Below, in pieces: positions 37,012 through 46,164 of a stretch of 64,000 bases of DNA. Both the position numbers and the translations under genes were made by a program. Location: the NCBI RefSeq assembly GCF_030929615.1, contig NZ_JAVFVU010000041.1, forward strand, positions 1 through 64,000, written 5' to 3'. Origin of the DNA: Dyadobacter sp. LHD-138. GTDB taxonomy: Bacteria > Bacteroidota > Bacteroidia > Cytophagales > Spirosomataceae. Positions within the stretch are counted from its first letter, which is position 1; each line of letters opens with the position of its first letter. Below the pieces are notes generated by a model that was not told the origin of the DNA, made no database searches, and saw only the letters and a list, made by a program, of their open reading frames with translations.

Positions 37012-37023
37012 ATTGTATACAAT
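37012..37023. promoter_or_regulatory. GntR operator in the promoter of the gntR-type gene
   Basis: ATTGTATACAAT is identical to the core at 36143-36154. It lies 45 bp upstream of the gntR start, where a bound regulator would block its own promoter. The flanks (TTCAAT on one side, TTTACT on the other) are less symmetric than at the susC site. Confidence 0.7.
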
Positions 37024-37299
37024 TTTACTCCCTTGTAACTTCACGCATTTAAAATGAGCAATATCGAGTCAGTAAGACAGGAAGTGATAAACCGGAAACT
37101 ATCGGATCTTCGCCCTGCTCGGTTTCTGACTACTTGCACCGCAATTTTTGGCTCCTTACAATTTTTCAATTGTTTTAACAATACGCTCGACTTTCGTATG
37201 ATCTTTTTTGCTGAATAGTGGAAAATTCGGATAGCAAAACCACCTCGTTCCGTGCCAGATTGGTTCATCCCCACTTTTGGTGGTCATTCCGAATTTAGC

Positions 37300-38151
37300 A
37301 ACAGTCTCCTTTTTAACAAGTCAAAACCGGCACGACCATACATTTGCCTTTCCATCGTTTTAATTTTATTTACATTACCTTCACAGGTTCATTACCCTAG
37401 GGTAAATTAAATGCGTCTTGGATCGCTTGAAAATCTTGTTTCATACTTTGGGCAAATCCTCCAATCCCTTTGAGACCCGAGTCAATGGCTTGTAAAATCC
37501 ATCCATTTAGTTGATTACCAGCCTTTGTTTTCATTAGAAATCTGAAATGTCGCACCGGCTGTAGTACTTTGGTTAAGATATGAGACTTTTAGCAAAGACT
37601 AACTATTGTGTTCTTTTGCTTGAAGAAAAGCACATCTACATCTTTGAAAAACAGGATGCTGGCTTTTGAGGGTGTCCATAATAAATCTGGCAGCCTGGAA
37701 AATTGAACGATCTTTGACTTTTTGCCCATCATGATACCTGGTTTCTTCATGTTTTCGGATAGCGTTGTATAGGCTCCATTATACCTCCTGTTGTTGAAGC
37801 TCAGACCATAAGTTACGAAGCTGTAACGAGGGTTGTTGAATTAGCCTCTCTTTTATATATAACATGTACTTATCCAATTGATTGTAACTGGATTTTTTTG
37901 GCAGAGAATGGATAGCGATATATTTTTTAACAGTTTGTCTGCTCATCTTAAATTTTTGGGCAATTGACAATATTGATTGACCATCCGGGTAAAGTCGCTT
38001 CACTTCTTTGAATCTGTTCCGATACCGATCAGTTGAATCACTTTTAACAAACTGATCTTTAGGGCTCTTCTTACGATCATTGTATAATTTATTTTCTACT
38101 ATGACTTCATCTCGGAGCTCCTTTAAAACACTGTATTCACGGTCTCCTATG
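37300..38151 (-). pseudogene. ISL3-family transposase remnant
   Basis: Pieces of one ISL3 transposase lie in order on the minus strand. An HTH segment (DRYRNRFKEVKRLYPDG; SILSIAQKFKMSRQTVKKYI; 37779-38151) comes first. Then come MGKKSKIVQFSRLPDLLWTP, SGLKGIGGFAQSMKQDFQAI with QDAFNLP, and the C-terminal signature RQMYGRAGFDLLKRRLL (about 37310-37360). Several stops and frameshifts break it, and the N-terminus is replaced by a Tn3 fragment. The 36968-37300 stretch, apart from the operator, shows nothing coding. Confidence 0.8.
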
Positions 38152-38152
38152 T

Positions 38153-38518
38153 TTACAAAGCTAATTCTACCGGAAGGGTAAATTGCTCGGTAAGTGGTAA
38201 GGCATTGCTCAATGCAAGTACTTTGTCATTTGCAGGTACTACGGTATCTGGTGAAAAATATTGGAGCGCCGTTGTTTCTAGTGAACTGGTCCGGATGCCC
38301 TTAGACATAAACGAGAATTTACGGATTCCAATATTACACCCGAAGCCAAGAATTGCTGCGAAGAACAACTTCTCTTCCGGACGTTTGGGGATATTATCAA
38401 TTCCGCTATGAATAAACGAAGAAATAAAGCCGGTTGCATTTTGGACGGTTGAAAGAACTTCGACCAATGGAATAACATATCCCTGGGAATAACAGAAACA
38501 AAATTGGATAGCCATCAT
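38153..38518 (-). pseudogene. Tn3-family transposase fragment
   Basis: The 121-residue frame contains YVIPLVEVLSTVQNATGFIS and EEKLFFAAILGFGCNIGIRK, FSFMSKGI. This is the conserved central block of Tn3 TnpA, a protein of roughly 1000 residues. It ends after NALPLTEQFTLPVELAL and abuts the ISL3 remnant directly. Neither catalytic end is present, so it is a dead fragment. Confidence 0.75.
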
Positions 38519-38609
38519 GATGTACTATCCAATTTCAATTTCATCGCTTAATACAGTTCCCGTCGATCTATTTTCAAATTCATATAGAAACTGATTTTGT
38601 TCGGCAGCT

Positions 38610-40268
38610 TTATTTTTTAAACTCCAACCGTTGGTTATCCTTCAAAAGCTGTTCTCTCAATTTTGCATATTCAACATCCTGTACACTCGTTTTGTTGTCA
38701 ATGGCAAGGATTGCCGCCGAAGCTGCACTTTGTCCCAGTATCATAAATACAGGTTCCATGCGTATCGAACCAAATGCAATGTGTGAGCTCGACATACAAA
38801 CCGGCACGAGGAGGTTTTCACAGTCCTCCTTTTTAGGTACAAGAGAGCCATAAGAAATGCTGTATGGTACTTTGGCATGGACGCCAATATCCCCTTCGTT
38901 TTGCACAAAGCCATCCTCTTTCACATAACGCTGGGCGTTGTGTGAATCAAGAGAATAAGAGCCCATACCAACCGACTCTGAAACCGCCTTTTTACTCAAT
39001 GTTTCATTTTCGGTCATGACTTCTTTGCCGATCATTCGACGTGCCTCCCGGATATACAACTGATGTGGCCAGCCGCCATTGTCCTTAAACTCATCCTTCG
39101 GAAGCCCCCATTTATTCATCTCAGCCCGAACCGCTGCCGGTACCGCTTCGTCATTACTTAGGTAGTACATCAGGCCCTTCTGGTATAGCTCATGCTCCTT
39201 GATAATCTCTTTTCTACGTTCATAGGTCGCTTCGGGGTAATCGTAATTTTGCCCTATAAAGTCGGTACTGAAAGGCCCGTGGTTGTTGGTATCTGTCTTC
39301 TTGTTTGGAATCGGATCATACTTCTCAAAAGTTTCCGACCATCCAGCTTTGTATACCCGCGCCAATAATTCATATTTAGAGCGATCATAACCTTCGGGTT
39401 TTGGAAAGGGAATGCGGTTGTCAGGATTGGACGACAAGCACATCCGGAAGCAATAAGCCTGAATTTTATTATCACCCTCTCCGTTTTTACCTATTTTTTC
39501 GCCGGAAACGTAAGGAAGCAATCCGCTTTGGGGATCTCCTTCTATTTTATATGGACTGATTTTTTTTTGAAAATAATGTTTGTGTTGAAAAACGCCTGCC
39601 TGAATACCATTCCACTCTTCATTGTAAACCGAATTAGCCTCTCGACCTACATGGTATTTCACCTTTGCCGAGGCCATCAGATCGCCCTCATAGGTGGCAT
39701 CAATAAACATTTTACCTTTAAATACCTTACCGCTCAGCGTTTTGATCGAAACAATACGGCCATCTTTTTTTTCAACACCATTCTCCCGGTCCAACCATTC
39801 GTCCCGGTATATTTTCAAATTGTTTTCCTTGGCAAAATCTTCAAAAACCCTTTCTGCGATACGGGGTTCAAAAATCCACATGGTACGTTCTGCTCCATCC
39901 ATAGCCGGCGTGCCTTGTCCCTTGTTACCGTATTCATCCTTCTTTTGCCACTCCCAGGTTTCGGACTTATCGTAATACATATATACGCGGTGGTAGAATT
40001 CTCGGGCCAATCCACCAATTACAGACTTATTACCCGTGTCGGTAAACCCCAGACCACCAGAAGAAAGCCCGCCCAAATGCGTATCAGGAGAAACGATAAG
40101 AACCGTTTTGCCCTGCTTCACTACCTGCACAGCAGCTGTAACGGCAGCAGAAGTCCCACCATAGACGATGACGTCGGCTTGGAAGAAATCCTCTTTTTTT
40201 TCATTGGCTCCACAGGATATCAAACTAAAAAAAAACACAGAAATTAAATACGTGAGATTAAGCTTCAT
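38610..40268 (-). CDS. Exported FAD-dependent oxidoreductase, lipoprotein form, locus D
   Basis: The 552 residues start with a lipoprotein signal ending SLISC (about Cys19). The FAD fold begins ADVIVYGGTSAAVTAAVQVV and continues TVLIVSPDTHLGGLSSGGLG. The usual late segments are present: YIREARRMIGKEVMTENETL, ESVGMGSYSLDSHNAQRYV, LLVPVCMSSSHIAFGSIRME and ILGQSAASAAILAID. It is a PF12831 protein without the golvesin-like C-terminal domain of its two upstream paralogues. It is the last gene of locus D, 24 bp after the second oxidoreductase. Confidence 0.87.
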   Translation of the reverse strand: MKLNLTYLISVFFFSLISCGANEKKEDFFQADVIVYGGTSAAVTAAVQVVKQGKTVLIVSPDTHLGGLSSGGLGFTDTGNKSVIGGLAREFYHRVYMYYDKSETWEWQKKDEYGNKGQGTPAMDGAERTMWIFEPRIAERVFEDFAKENNLKIYRDEWLDRENGVEKKDGRIVSIKTLSGKVFKGKMFIDATYEGDLMASAKVKYHVGREANSVYNEEWNGIQAGVFQHKHYFQKKISPYKIEGDPQSGLLPYVSGEKIGKNGEGDNKIQAYCFRMCLSSNPDNRIPFPKPEGYDRSKYELLARVYKAGWSETFEKYDPIPNKKTDTNNHGPFSTDFIGQNYDYPEATYERRKEIIKEHELYQKGLMYYLSNDEAVPAAVRAEMNKWGLPKDEFKDNGGWPHQLYIREARRMIGKEVMTENETLSKKAVSESVGMGSYSLDSHNAQRYVKEDGFVQNEGDIGVHAKVPYSISYGSLVPKKEDCENLLVPVCMSSSHIAFGSIRMEPVFMILGQSAASAAILAIDNKTSVQDVEYAKLREQLLKDNQRLEFKK

Positions 40269-40292
40269 TTCAATTTGAGGTTTAATGAAAAT

Positions 40293-42335
40293 TTATTTGA
40301 AGTTCGGAACCATCATTACTGCATCTGCGAAGACCGTCCCTTTTGCATTCGTGTTAGAAATTTCTACAAATGCCTGGTTACCTTTAACCAAATCATAATT
40401 ACCTATAAACACCCATTCACCCGAGGTTTGGCCGACAACTACAACATCAGCCGTTTTTATGGTGAGCTCCTTCTCTGCTTTTCCATTCGAAACCTTTAAT
40501 GGAATAATATCCGCTAACCCCTTCAATTTGGGCAAATAAATGTACGTACCATAATTCCCGCTTTTCGGTATTTCGGGAGTAAACTTCACGGTCATTATTC
40601 CACTCGCTGTTGTATCCGATGCAAGTAAAGACGGCCCGTAACTTCCTCTTTTTGATGCAGTCCATTTACCGGTCACTTTCACATTCGCTTTATCATCGTT
40701 ATCAACCAACACATGTTGAATACTTCCATTCGCAAGTGGATTACGCTTAATATTGCTTTGTAATATTGTCGTATTTACCTTTTGCACAGATGTCTTCCCA
40801 TCAATAGCCATGGAAGCGGCTACCGCAGCGGACTGAGCCAGAACCATGAATACCGGCTCCATCCGTATAGAACCATAGGCAATGTGAGAAGCGGACAAAC
40901 AAACAGGTACCAAAAGATTTCCACACTCCTTTTCTTGGGGTATGATGGAACGATAAGATACCGGATACGGCCCAAAACCACCCACTTCTACATTGCCTTC
41001 ATTCTTCACCATTCCATTCACCACCAGTCTTTGTACATTGTGCGAGTCCATGGTATAAGCCGCCATACCCACGCCATCCGTAATCACCTCTTTACCCTGG
41101 CAATTGGCCTGCGTCATCACATAGCTACCAACCATCCTTCTAGCCTCTCTGATATACAATTGCGGCGACCAGTTTCCAGTCTCTGTATATTCATCTTTTG
41201 GATACCCCCATTGCAGCATTTCCTGGCGAAGCTCCTGAGGAACACGTTCGTCGTGTCCTACGAAATACAGAAGGCCTTTTGTATATACCTCATGATCCTT
41301 AATAATGGCGGCTCGCTTGGCATAATCCCCATCCGGATAATCGTAGTTCATGCCAATCATGTCTGTAGAAAAGCCATTGCGGTTGTTGATATCCGTTTTA
41401 TGATTTGGCATCGGACTCCAAATGAAGTAGTCTATCAACTTCTTTCTTTGCGGTTGTTTCTTCATCAACCTTAGTAATAGCTCGTAACGGCTCGCGTCGT
41501 AACCCTCAGGACGTGTAATGGGTACTTGATTTTGGGGGTCAGAAGTCAGACAAATACGATAATTATAAGCCTGGGCTTTTTTATCCCCCGTCCCATCAGG
41601 AACAAGTTGCTCGGATGAAATTCCCCAGATTAATCCACTTTCAGGTTTACCGGGAATCTTATAGGGATCAATGCCATCCGGAAACTGGTGACCATCCATG
41701 AGTTGCACACCATTGATGGTTTCATTGTATACAGAATTTGCTTCCCTGCCAACAATATAGCTTACCCCTGATTTAGCAAGAAGGTCGCCCTCATAGGTAC
41801 AATCCAGATACATGGTAGCCTCAACCTTCGTATTGGTTGATTTGGATGGTTTTAAACTATTTTCTAGTTCGATTACCGAGATATTCGTACCATTTTTAGA
41901 AGCGGCAACGATTCGTCGGTTGTAAATAACCTCAATTCCAGCTTCATCGAGATATTGCTGCAAATACTTTTTAGCAATGTGCGGTTCAAAAATCCAGTTC
42001 TCAAACTTACCATAGTGCTTACCCAAGCGCCGGTAAAAATCGAGAGATAATCCAGAAATTGCGTATTTATTTCCGATATCTGTTTGTCCCAGCCCGCCCG
42101 AGGTCATACCACCCAAGTGGGCTCCTGGTTCAATAAGTACCACCGACTTTCCCATTTTCTTGGCTGTATATGCTGCTATCACACCTGCTGCCGTCCCTCC
42201 GTAAATGCAGATGTCGACTTTGAGATTTTTCTTGGTATCTAAAATATCAGGCTTGTGTGCTGGTAAAGTAAACAGAATCAATAAAGAAAGGCTGATTACA
42301 ACCGTTCTCGTTATATTTTTTTTATTCATGTTCAT
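40293..42335 (-). CDS. Exported FAD-dependent oxidoreductase with golvesin-like C-terminal domain, locus D (second copy)
   Basis: The 680 residues carry an N-terminal signal/anchor (TRTVVISLSLLILFTLPAH). The FAD fold reads VDICIYGGTAAGVIAAYTAK and VLIEPGAHLGGMTSGGLGQT. The core ends with PVCLSASHIAYGSIRMEPVF and LAQSAAVAASMAIDGKTSVQ. From about residue 545, HVLVDNDDKANVKVTGKW starts a beta-sandwich of the golvesin/xanthan-lyase C-terminal type, probably carbohydrate-binding. Such proteins are often labelled xanthan lyase without evidence. The substrate is unknown. It is strongly similar to 42367-44409. Confidence 0.88.
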   Translation of the reverse strand: MNMNKKNITRTVVISLSLLILFTLPAHKPDILDTKKNLKVDICIYGGTAAGVIAAYTAKKMGKSVVLIEPGAHLGGMTSGGLGQTDIGNKYAISGLSLDFYRRLGKHYGKFENWIFEPHIAKKYLQQYLDEAGIEVIYNRRIVAASKNGTNISVIELENSLKPSKSTNTKVEATMYLDCTYEGDLLAKSGVSYIVGREANSVYNETINGVQLMDGHQFPDGIDPYKIPGKPESGLIWGISSEQLVPDGTGDKKAQAYNYRICLTSDPQNQVPITRPEGYDASRYELLLRLMKKQPQRKKLIDYFIWSPMPNHKTDINNRNGFSTDMIGMNYDYPDGDYAKRAAIIKDHEVYTKGLLYFVGHDERVPQELRQEMLQWGYPKDEYTETGNWSPQLYIREARRMVGSYVMTQANCQGKEVITDGVGMAAYTMDSHNVQRLVVNGMVKNEGNVEVGGFGPYPVSYRSIIPQEKECGNLLVPVCLSASHIAYGSIRMEPVFMVLAQSAAVAASMAIDGKTSVQKVNTTILQSNIKRNPLANGSIQHVLVDNDDKANVKVTGKWTASKRGSYGPSLLASDTTASGIMTVKFTPEIPKSGNYGTYIYLPKLKGLADIIPLKVSNGKAEKELTIKTADVVVVGQTSGEWVFIGNYDLVKGNQAFVEISNTNAKGTVFADAVMMVPNFK

Positions 42336-42366
42336 TAATTTTAGTATTTAAAATATGTGCTCCGAA

Positions 42367-44409
42367 TCAAAAACTGAGAGGTTTCCAGATAATAGCGTCA
42401 GCAGAAATAACGCCATCTCCCTGAGCGAGAATCTCTACATATGAATTTTCATTAGCTTTCAATTCGTATTTACCCAGCGAAACCCATTCACCAGACGTTA
42501 AGCCTATTCGTTTAATGGATTTATCCGAAATAGTAACTTTTTTCAGACCATCATTTGTCCCAATTTGAAAAATCGTCTGTGAAGACCGTTTGTCTCGATC
42601 GGGGATGTATGCTAATATTTCGTACTGACCTGCTCGTGGTAATGTTGGCTTGTATCTTACCTTTGAATCCATACTTCCAGACAAAGTAATTAACAAGTCC
42701 TTGCCATACCCTCCTCCCCTTTTTTCCCAATCACCTATTATGCTTACGTTTGCAGCATCATCATTATCTACAAGAATTTCCGGCAGATTACCGTTTACCA
42801 GTGGATCTGTAAATAATGTTTTTTGAAGTTTTACAATATCCAGCTTCTGTACTTCCTGTCCATCATTTATAGCCTGAACGGCTGCGGTGGCTGCCGATTG
42901 CCCCAGAACCATAAAAACAGGTTCCATTCGGATGGAGCCAAATGCGATGTGTGATGCGGATAAACATACGGGAACCAGCAGATTTTTACATTCACTGGCT
43001 TTGGGGGTTATAGCTCGGTACGAAATAGGAAAAGGTTGCTTCACTCTTTCCTGCACATCTCCTTCATTTTTCACCATTCCGTTAATTACCAAGCGCTGAA
43101 TATTGTGTGAATCCATCCCATATGCAGCCATACCTACCTGCTCGGTTGCCACCTCGGCTCCTTCACAGTGCTTTTGCGTCATTACCATTTCACCAACCAT
43201 TCTTCTGGCTTCGCGCACATACAACTGATTGGAAAACCCGCCCAAATCTTTAAACTCATCCTTCGAATACCCCCAGGATTTCATTTCGGTACGGATATGA
43301 CCAGGCACAACTTCATCATGGCTCAAAAAGTATAATAACCCCTTAGTATAGTCAACATGATCTTTCCATATCTTATTTCTTGTAGCATAATCCCCTTCCG
43401 GATAATCATAATTCGCTCCAATCATGTCGGTCGAAAAGCCCCCAAAATTATTGAAGTCCGTTTTTCCGTTTGGCATGTTTTTAATTAAAAAACCACCCTG
43501 ATGGGCGACAGACTTTCGACCATCGGACAAACTATTCACTTTATAGCTGCTATGGATTGTTGTCCATGCCTCCTTTTTAATAATCCTAGAAAGGAGTTCA
43601 TATCGTGATCGATCGTAATTAGCTGGCTTTGTAAATGGAAGAAGCTTTTCCCGATTCTGTGTAAGACACAAACGAAAATTATAGGCCTGTATTTTTTTAT
43701 CTCCACTACCAGTTGGTAGCAACTGACCTGAATCAACGCCCCACACCAATCCGCTTTTTGCATTTCCTTCAATCTTGTAAGGATCGATGCCATCGGGAAG
43801 CTGATGAAAATCCGATACCTGAACACCATTATACGTCTCTCCGTACTGACTGTTACTTTCCCTACCAATTGTATAAGATACACCTGATTTTGCCATGAGG
43901 TCCCCCTCATAGGTACAGTCAATGAACATTTTGGCCCGAATGATTCGATTTGTTCCGGATGCTGGTTTCAAAGAATTTTCAACAGTAATTTCCTTTATCC
44001 AAGCTTCATCCTTTTTCACATCGATTAGCCGGTAATTTTTCACAATAGTTAGCCCTGCTTCTTTAATTAAGTCGGCATATACCTTATCGGCAACATGTGG
44101 TTCAAATGTCCATTGCTCAAATTTCCCATAATAGGCCCCTATCCTGCGGTAAAAATCTTTCCCAAGACCAGTTACCGCATATTTATTGCCGATATCTGTC
44201 GCCCCCAGTCCACCGGTGGTAAGCCCTCCAATGTAATTACCTGGTTCAATGACGATGACAGATTTGCCCATTTTCTTTGCCGTGTAGGCGGCTACAATTC
44301 CAGAGGAACTACCTCCATAAATGCATATATCCACTTCTTCCGTGTTCTGAGCATAACAGGTTACACTAACAAAATAGAACAGGCTGAGAATTATCGATTT
44401 TTTTTTCAT
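42367..44409 (-). CDS. Exported FAD-dependent oxidoreductase with golvesin-like C-terminal domain, locus D (first copy)
   Basis: The 680 residues begin with signal peptide MKKKSIILSLFYFVSVTCYA. The FAD fold is DICIYGGSSSGIVAAYTAKK with VIVIEPGNYIGGLTTGGLGA. Later landmarks are YVREARRMVGEMVMTQKHCE, YGMDSHNIQRLVINGMVKNE and VCLSASHIAFGSIRMEPVFM. The golvesin-like domain begins at about 548 (EILVDNDDAANVSIIGDW) and ends VISADAIIWKPLSF. It has an insertion (about 300-325) relative to its neighbour. It lies 62 bp after susD, suggesting that it is the first enzyme of locus D. Confidence 0.88.
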   Translation of the reverse strand: MKKKSIILSLFYFVSVTCYAQNTEEVDICIYGGSSSGIVAAYTAKKMGKSVIVIEPGNYIGGLTTGGLGATDIGNKYAVTGLGKDFYRRIGAYYGKFEQWTFEPHVADKVYADLIKEAGLTIVKNYRLIDVKKDEAWIKEITVENSLKPASGTNRIIRAKMFIDCTYEGDLMAKSGVSYTIGRESNSQYGETYNGVQVSDFHQLPDGIDPYKIEGNAKSGLVWGVDSGQLLPTGSGDKKIQAYNFRLCLTQNREKLLPFTKPANYDRSRYELLSRIIKKEAWTTIHSSYKVNSLSDGRKSVAHQGGFLIKNMPNGKTDFNNFGGFSTDMIGANYDYPEGDYATRNKIWKDHVDYTKGLLYFLSHDEVVPGHIRTEMKSWGYSKDEFKDLGGFSNQLYVREARRMVGEMVMTQKHCEGAEVATEQVGMAAYGMDSHNIQRLVINGMVKNEGDVQERVKQPFPISYRAITPKASECKNLLVPVCLSASHIAFGSIRMEPVFMVLGQSAATAAVQAINDGQEVQKLDIVKLQKTLFTDPLVNGNLPEILVDNDDAANVSIIGDWEKRGGGYGKDLLITLSGSMDSKVRYKPTLPRAGQYEILAYIPDRDKRSSQTIFQIGTNDGLKKVTISDKSIKRIGLTSGEWVSLGKYELKANENSYVEILAQGDGVISADAIIWKPLSF

Positions 44410-44471
44410 AAAAAATATTGAAAAGAGTTACTGCACCGCAAGTTTCATAAACTCGTTGTGCAGTAAGGTCC

Positions 44472-46145
44472 TTAATAATTAGGATTTTGAGTCAATTGAG
44501 GATTCACTTCCCTTTCGAGGCGAGGGATTGGCCATACATTATCACGTTTTTTGTCATATGCGCGAATTTCGATCACCCGCATATCCTTCGCATTGGTAAC
44601 ATTATCGTAATTTGGCGTTCCATTTTCATCAATTTTTGGTGCATTTGCCAAAAAAGCATTACGAATTCTACCTCTAAGAGGTCCTTTCATAGCATCCTCC
44701 CCTATATTCCACCGATGAACATCGAACAGACGTAAGCCTTCTCCTGCAAATTCGTATTTTCTTTCTTTTCTTACAGCTGAACGCAATTCAGCTTGCGTTT
44801 TCCCAGCCGTAATGGGTGGCATGTTAACCGTTGCTCTACCTCTAACAGAATTTATCGCATCATAAACAGAACCGTCCAGTTGGTTCAGTTCAATTTTAGC
44901 CTCTGCATAATTTAAAAGTACCTCTGCATAACGGAACATAATGATATCCAGATCACTGTTATTAATATCGGGAAAGTCTGCAATGTCGGTATACTTTCGC
45001 CATAAATATCCAGAAAAGGTGGCATAAGCGTGGGTTGCTTCTACATTTTGCACTCTTCTTGCAGGAGTGGTATTGTAGTCCCATGTCATAAGGCTATCCG
45101 GATGAGTTTCAAACATATAGTTAATGAAGCGAGTTTGTGGCACTACTACTGTATGATTAAGACGTGGATCACGGTTAGCAAAAGGCTTTTTGGGGTCAAA
45201 CAGAGGGGATTTATCGATAGATATACCATCTGTACATTCATAAGAATCCACTAGTGACTGAACCGGAATTTTGTTGGAATGCCCCAGCGCAATACGCGAA
45301 CCATTGAAACGCGGAATACTATGTATCATGGTTCCTTTCAAATATTGTACTGAGAAAATAATTTCCTTTGAGTTTTGCCCAGCATATTGGAACAGTTCAG
45401 GATAACTTGCATGCAGACTGTACTTATTTAATTTTATCAAATCATCAGCAGCCTTAGCCGCAATTTCCCAGCGACCATTATATAGGGCAACCCTTGATTT
45501 TAAAGCCAAAGCAGCGCCTTTATTAGCACGCCCCTTATTTGTCGTATTTGTCTCCGCCAGTAATGCAGGTACAACAGCATCCATTTCAGACAGAATAAAA
45601 TCTGTGATCTCAGCTTTTGTGTTTCTAGGTATCTGTGCTTCTGCGAGTGTCAAAGGCTTGGTCAAAAGTGGGACTCCACCATACATCTCATTAAGAAAGA
45701 AGTAATAATAGGATCTCAAAAAACGAACCTCCGCTATGAGCCGTTTATACTTTGCTTCCTGAATAGTCGCTGCGAGCGGTTCGGATTTGGAAAGTATGTA
45801 ATTGCACCGCCCAACTCCCCGGTAAAATGCGGACCAATAACTAGAAGACATCCCATTATCGGCATTGGCTATACCTAGTCCCAGATTCTGCAAAGCACTG
45901 GTATTTCGATCCCAACCAATATCTGAGGCTGCTTCCAGCATTGGGAAAAATGGTCCTGTCACATCACCACTTCCTCCGTACCAAAGTGTATTGTACGCGC
46001 CTGTTACAGCAAGATCCAACTCGGCCTCGGTTTTTAAAAAGGTTTCATCCGAAGGATTATTCAGTGGAAAACGTTCGAGGTAATCACTGCACGACCAATT
46101 CCCAAAGCAGAAAACTGCAAATAATGTATATTTTATAAATTTCAT
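44472..46145 (-). CDS. SusD/RagB-family outer-membrane lipoprotein, locus D
   Basis: The start is chosen at the ATG at 46143-46145 (MKFIKYTLFAVFCFGNWSC), giving lipidated Cys19; three extra codons upstream are possible. The 557 residues include EVRFLRSYYYFFLNEMYGGV, LKSRVALYNGRWEIAAKAAD, MFRYAEVLLNYAEAKIEL, EFAGEGLRLFDVHRWNIGED and VWPIPRLEREVNPQLTQNPN at the end. These are the full SusD/RagB hallmarks. The gene follows susC by 19 bp. Confidence 0.95.
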   Translation of the reverse strand: MKFIKYTLFAVFCFGNWSCSDYLERFPLNNPSDETFLKTEAELDLAVTGAYNTLWYGGSGDVTGPFFPMLEAASDIGWDRNTSALQNLGLGIANADNGMSSSYWSAFYRGVGRCNYILSKSEPLAATIQEAKYKRLIAEVRFLRSYYYFFLNEMYGGVPLLTKPLTLAEAQIPRNTKAEITDFILSEMDAVVPALLAETNTTNKGRANKGAALALKSRVALYNGRWEIAAKAADDLIKLNKYSLHASYPELFQYAGQNSKEIIFSVQYLKGTMIHSIPRFNGSRIALGHSNKIPVQSLVDSYECTDGISIDKSPLFDPKKPFANRDPRLNHTVVVPQTRFINYMFETHPDSLMTWDYNTTPARRVQNVEATHAYATFSGYLWRKYTDIADFPDINNSDLDIIMFRYAEVLLNYAEAKIELNQLDGSVYDAINSVRGRATVNMPPITAGKTQAELRSAVRKERKYEFAGEGLRLFDVHRWNIGEDAMKGPLRGRIRNAFLANAPKIDENGTPNYDNVTNAKDMRVIEIRAYDKKRDNVWPIPRLEREVNPQLTQNPNY

Positions 46146-46164
46146 GTTACTCAAGTTAATCCGT

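Noticed and set aside
37041..37274. 77-codon minus-strand frame before the gntR gene
   Set aside because: It starts within ISL3 debris and has no family resemblance or promoter context of its own.
39528..40247. 239-codon plus-strand frame opposite the first flavoprotein gene of the trio
   Set aside because: It is antisense to a conserved PF12831 coding region; its length reflects codon bias of the real gene.
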